From contig JAGBTY010000053.1 in NCBI GenBank assembly GCA_017631085.1, positions 1 to 64,000 on the forward strand: a stretch of DNA of 64,000 nt, written 5' to 3'. The stretch comes from Clostridia bacterium (GTDB lineage: Bacteria > Bacillota > Clostridia > Oscillospirales > CAG-272). Numbering within the stretch: the stretch's first letter is position 1; each line of letters starts with the position of its first letter. A program made the translations under genes and the position numbers. Positions 61,832 through 64,000 of this stretch are shown here, piece after piece. The notes beneath the pieces are model-generated. The model had not been told where the DNA came from, did no database searches, and saw only the letters and a list, made by a program, of their open reading frames with translations.

Positions 61832-62377
61832 ATGAAGATAATGGCTGCCTCCGATATACACGGTGACTACGATTCAGCAAAAGCAATAATAGATGCATAC
61901 AAAACCTCGGGTGCGGACAGACTTATTCTCCTTGGCGACCTACTTTACCACGGTCCAAGGAACGACCTTCCCCCCACATATGCTCCGAAAAAGGTAATTG
62001 AGCTTTTAAATTCCGTGAAGGACGAGCTTCTTTGTGTAAGGGGAAATTGCGATACCGAAGTAGACGCAATGGTACTTGAATTTCCCATTCTTGCGGATTA
62101 TGCATGGATCTGCATCGGAAATGCACGAATATTTGCCACCCACGGGCACAAGTTTAATACACAAACGCCTCCTCCGCTAAAAAAAGGTGACATGCTTCTT
62201 CACGGTCATACACACGTAAGCTGTGCAATTCCCTTCGGAAACGAAAATCTATATATAAATCCCGGGTCTGCTTCCATTCCAAAGGAGAACACACCAAGAG
62301 GATATATTATCATTGACGAAAACGAAGTATCCTTTAAAACTCTCGACGGATCAGAATACAAAAATATTAGCCTATAA
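61832..62377 (+). CDS. YfcE-type calcineurin-like phosphodiesterase
   Basis: A 181-residue metallophosphoesterase. The metal motifs are SDIHGDYDSA (7-16), LLGDLLYHG, RGNCDTEVD and ATHGHKFN, with LLHGHTHVS near the end. The length is the same as YfcE, which hydrolyses phosphodiesters in vitro with Mn. AAAGGAAAT precedes the ATG. It is probably third in the flavin protein-proA operon. The natural substrate is unknown. Confidence 0.92.
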   Translation: MKIMAASDIHGDYDSAKAIIDAYKTSGADRLILLGDLLYHGPRNDLPPTYAPKKVIELLNSVKDELLCVRGNCDTEVDAMVLEFPILADYAWICIGNARIFATHGHKFNTQTPPPLKKGDMLLHGHTHVSCAIPFGNENLYINPGSASIPKENTPRGYIIIDENEVSFKTLDGSEYKNISL

Positions 62378-62460
62378 ATCACAAAATAAACTTTTTTACG
62401 CATTAATGATACCGACATCTATTACGTATAATAAAAGAACTATCTTATAAGGAGAATGTT

Positions 62461-64000
62461 ATGAAAAAAAGATGTATACTTTCAATAATTTCGTTATTGC
62501 TCACTTTGGTACTTCTTCTGGCGCAGGTAACGTTGCTCATATCCTGTATCAATGAAAATGAAAACACAGACTCTGGAAACGGTAATGACGCAACAGATGA
62601 TAATCCAGGCAACAATGATGCCTCTGACACCTCCGATAACTCCGATAACTCCGGTAACTCCGGAAATGAGAACGGAGAAAACAAACCAAATGATAACGAA
62701 AATGTTACACCTGGGGACGAATCAGTTCTTAAAAAAACAACCCCTTTATATGCAGAAAATGTGTCTGACTTCGAAACCTACGATACACAGGGAAAACCCG
62801 TATTCAACGCAAACTTCTGCAAGGATTTCGAAAAAATAAACATTCCACCCGCAGAATACGCTCTCAAAAAGACGGTTGGCGATGCACCAAACTCAATAGT
62901 AAGCTTTATATGGAATTCCAAATCTATAAGATATACGCTTAATACAGATAAAGCAGACAGTATTTCCGTAAACATCGGCAAATATGAAGAGGTATTCGGA
63001 ACAGATGCGCTTGAGAACGGAACTACTCTTACCCGCACCGTATCTCTCGATACTATCGGCGTATCCATTCAGGATATAGGTCAGCTTATCGAAACAAAGA
63101 TAACAGTTAAGAGCGGAGACCTTGTATCTGAATCCGACGGATATATTCAAATATCCGACTATAAGATAAGCTTCAACACTACAGGTATGGACAAGTCCTA
63201 TTTCACAAGAGTAAACTCCACAGTTAAGAGCTCTGCTGCCGGAATTGATTTTGACAACGGCAAAATAAGACTTTTTGATACATATTCAAACGGGAAAGGT
63301 GTTTCTAATACAAAATTATCTCTTCAGAAGAAGGATATAATAGACCTTCAAACCGAAAAAAGAAATTTTGTCATTGAGGCTGATCTGACTATCGACGCAA
63401 TGCCCGTATATTCTCCTATAATCCTTACAAACAGCAGTGCCGCAGGACTTAACTTCAATGTTTGTCACAGCTCATCCTCTCCTTCTTTCCTCTTTACTCT
63501 TGTAAATACCAATAACGGTATTGCTGTAATGGTAGTATCCGACGGAGCTTATTATCTTGCAAATACAGGCAAAAAGGTAGGAGATAACTTCCGCTTTGCA
63601 GCATCACTTTCAGCAGCGAACGGCTCTACCATCATTTCAATAGACGGGAAGGTAATTGCAACATTTACAGTATCCAATGCAGCGAGAAAAGACTTTGCTT
63701 CAAAGTCTGTAAATATCGTATGGATGGCTGACGGAAACGAAAAAAAGAGTAATTCCGATAACATGGACATAACCATCAATTCCGTAATGGTATACTACGA
63801 CCAGTCAAGGTCTGCTACAAACAGTCTTACAACAAATGCTCTTTTTGGCGGAAAAGCGATCTCTCCTGTTGACACTTCACTTTCAATATACCGCGTTATA
63901 AATAGCATGAGCTTTGTAGAAACTGCATTTGGTGAAAGATATGGCCTTGATACTACTATGTATTGGAGCTCCTCGAACGAGAGCATAATCTCCAAGGATG
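62461..64000 (+). CDS. Large secreted lipoprotein with Asn/Asp/Ser-rich linker (3' partial)
   Basis: The frame is open from ATG 62461 (AAGGAG eight bases before it) to the window end, over 510 codons. A signal peptide with lipobox-like LLISC (Cys near 29) is followed by a low-complexity Asn/Asp/Ser linker with repeated DNSGN-like units (about 31-85). The rest is beta-rich, with SVNIGKYEEVFG, and a LamG/concanavalin-like module (FVIEADLTIDAMPVYSPIIL to about residue 440), then YWSSSNESI, as in Ig-like (BIG2) modules. It probably binds or degrades extracellular glycan. The catalytic part is not visible. Confidence 0.8.
   Translation, partial: MKKRCILSIISLLLTLVLLLAQVTLLISCINENENTDSGNGNDATDDNPGNNDASDTSDNSDNSGNSGNENGENKPNDNENVTPGDESVLKKTTPLYAENVSDFETYDTQGKPVFNANFCKDFEKINIPPAEYALKKTVGDAPNSIVSFIWNSKSIRYTLNTDKADSISVNIGKYEEVFGTDALENGTTLTRTVSLDTIGVSIQDIGQLIETKITVKSGDLVSESDGYIQISDYKISFNTTGMDKSYFTRVNSTVKSSAAGIDFDNGKIRLFDTYSNGKGVSNTKLSLQKKDIIDLQTEKRNFVIEADLTIDAMPVYSPIILTNSSAAGLNFNVCHSSSSPSFLFTLVNTNNGIAVMVVSDGAYYLANTGKKVGDNFRFAASLSAANGSTIISIDGKVIATFTVSNAARKDFASKSVNIVWMADGNEKKSNSDNMDITINSVMVYYDQSRSATNSLTTNALFGGKAISPVDTSLSIYRVINSMSFVETAFGERYGLDTTMYWSSSNESIISKD

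Overview
The window looks like chromosome of an anaerobic, glycan-using member of the Bacillota (class Clostridia). Genes are packed in short operons with AT-rich gaps. Most promoters fit TTGACA-17-TATAAT and most ribosome sites are GGAGG-like. Family content agrees: type III glutamine synthetase, a DUF6472 protein beside ruvX, an ATP-pyrophosphatase-only GMP synthase subunit, a Na/Pi cotransporter with PhoU domain, and a maf-mreBCD-PBP2 cluster. I cannot name a species. There are no rRNA, tRNA, CRISPR, IS or phage genes. Most enzyme calls are by family motif.

Layout. 1-560: the 3' end of a gene with a Cys-rich Ada-like tail, then a hairpin repeat. 557-4436: an OmpR/PhoB-type two-component system and a Na/Pi cotransporter with a PhoP-box-like repeat in front. 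4651-5433: HAD-IIA phosphatase. 5586-7989: a TetR regulator and an acyl-CoA synthetase sharing one palindromic operator. 8083-11035 (minus): cca-ruvX-DUF6472-DUF2974. 11249-12076: AraC regulator. 12191-15241 (minus): GlpA-like dehydrogenase, FAD oxidoreductase and DUF1667, with a terminator-like hairpin in the leader. 15487-16494: GMP synthase subunit.

16707-39773 is a glycan and sugar region. It holds a GH36-like enzyme, a nagA-nagB operon with a sugar isomerase and two Gfo/Idh/MocA oxidoreductases under a divergent AraC gene, a GH78 rhamnosidase-like enzyme, a hexosamine kinase-like/nucleotidyltransferase pair, a GH38 mannosidase, a ROK kinase with a SIS isomerase, a lipoprotein HtrA-type protease, a clan GH-A hydrolase interrupted by one in-frame TAG, and a second Gfo/Idh plus isomerase pair. 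The hydrolases lack signal peptides and no transporter lies nearby, so they probably act in the cytoplasm on imported oligosaccharides.

39879-47484 (minus) is a cell-shape operon: maf-mreB-mreC-mreD-CPBP protease-PBP2-birA-tmk. 47754-49511 is a secreted, C-terminally anchored protein. 50154-53861 carries rluA, DUF3810, murA and a small lipoprotein. Then come glutamine synthetase III, a 1216-residue sialidase-like multidomain protein, a flavin reductase-like protein, proA, a YfcE-type phosphodiesterase and the start of a large lipoprotein that leaves the window.

The most notable points are the TAG-interrupted hydrolase, a hairpin-plus-tail repeat that follows gene 3' ends with compensatory stem changes, the duplicated TetR operator, the leader terminator of the GlpA-like operon, the PhoP-box-like repeat, and the kinase/uridylyltransferase-like salvage pair.
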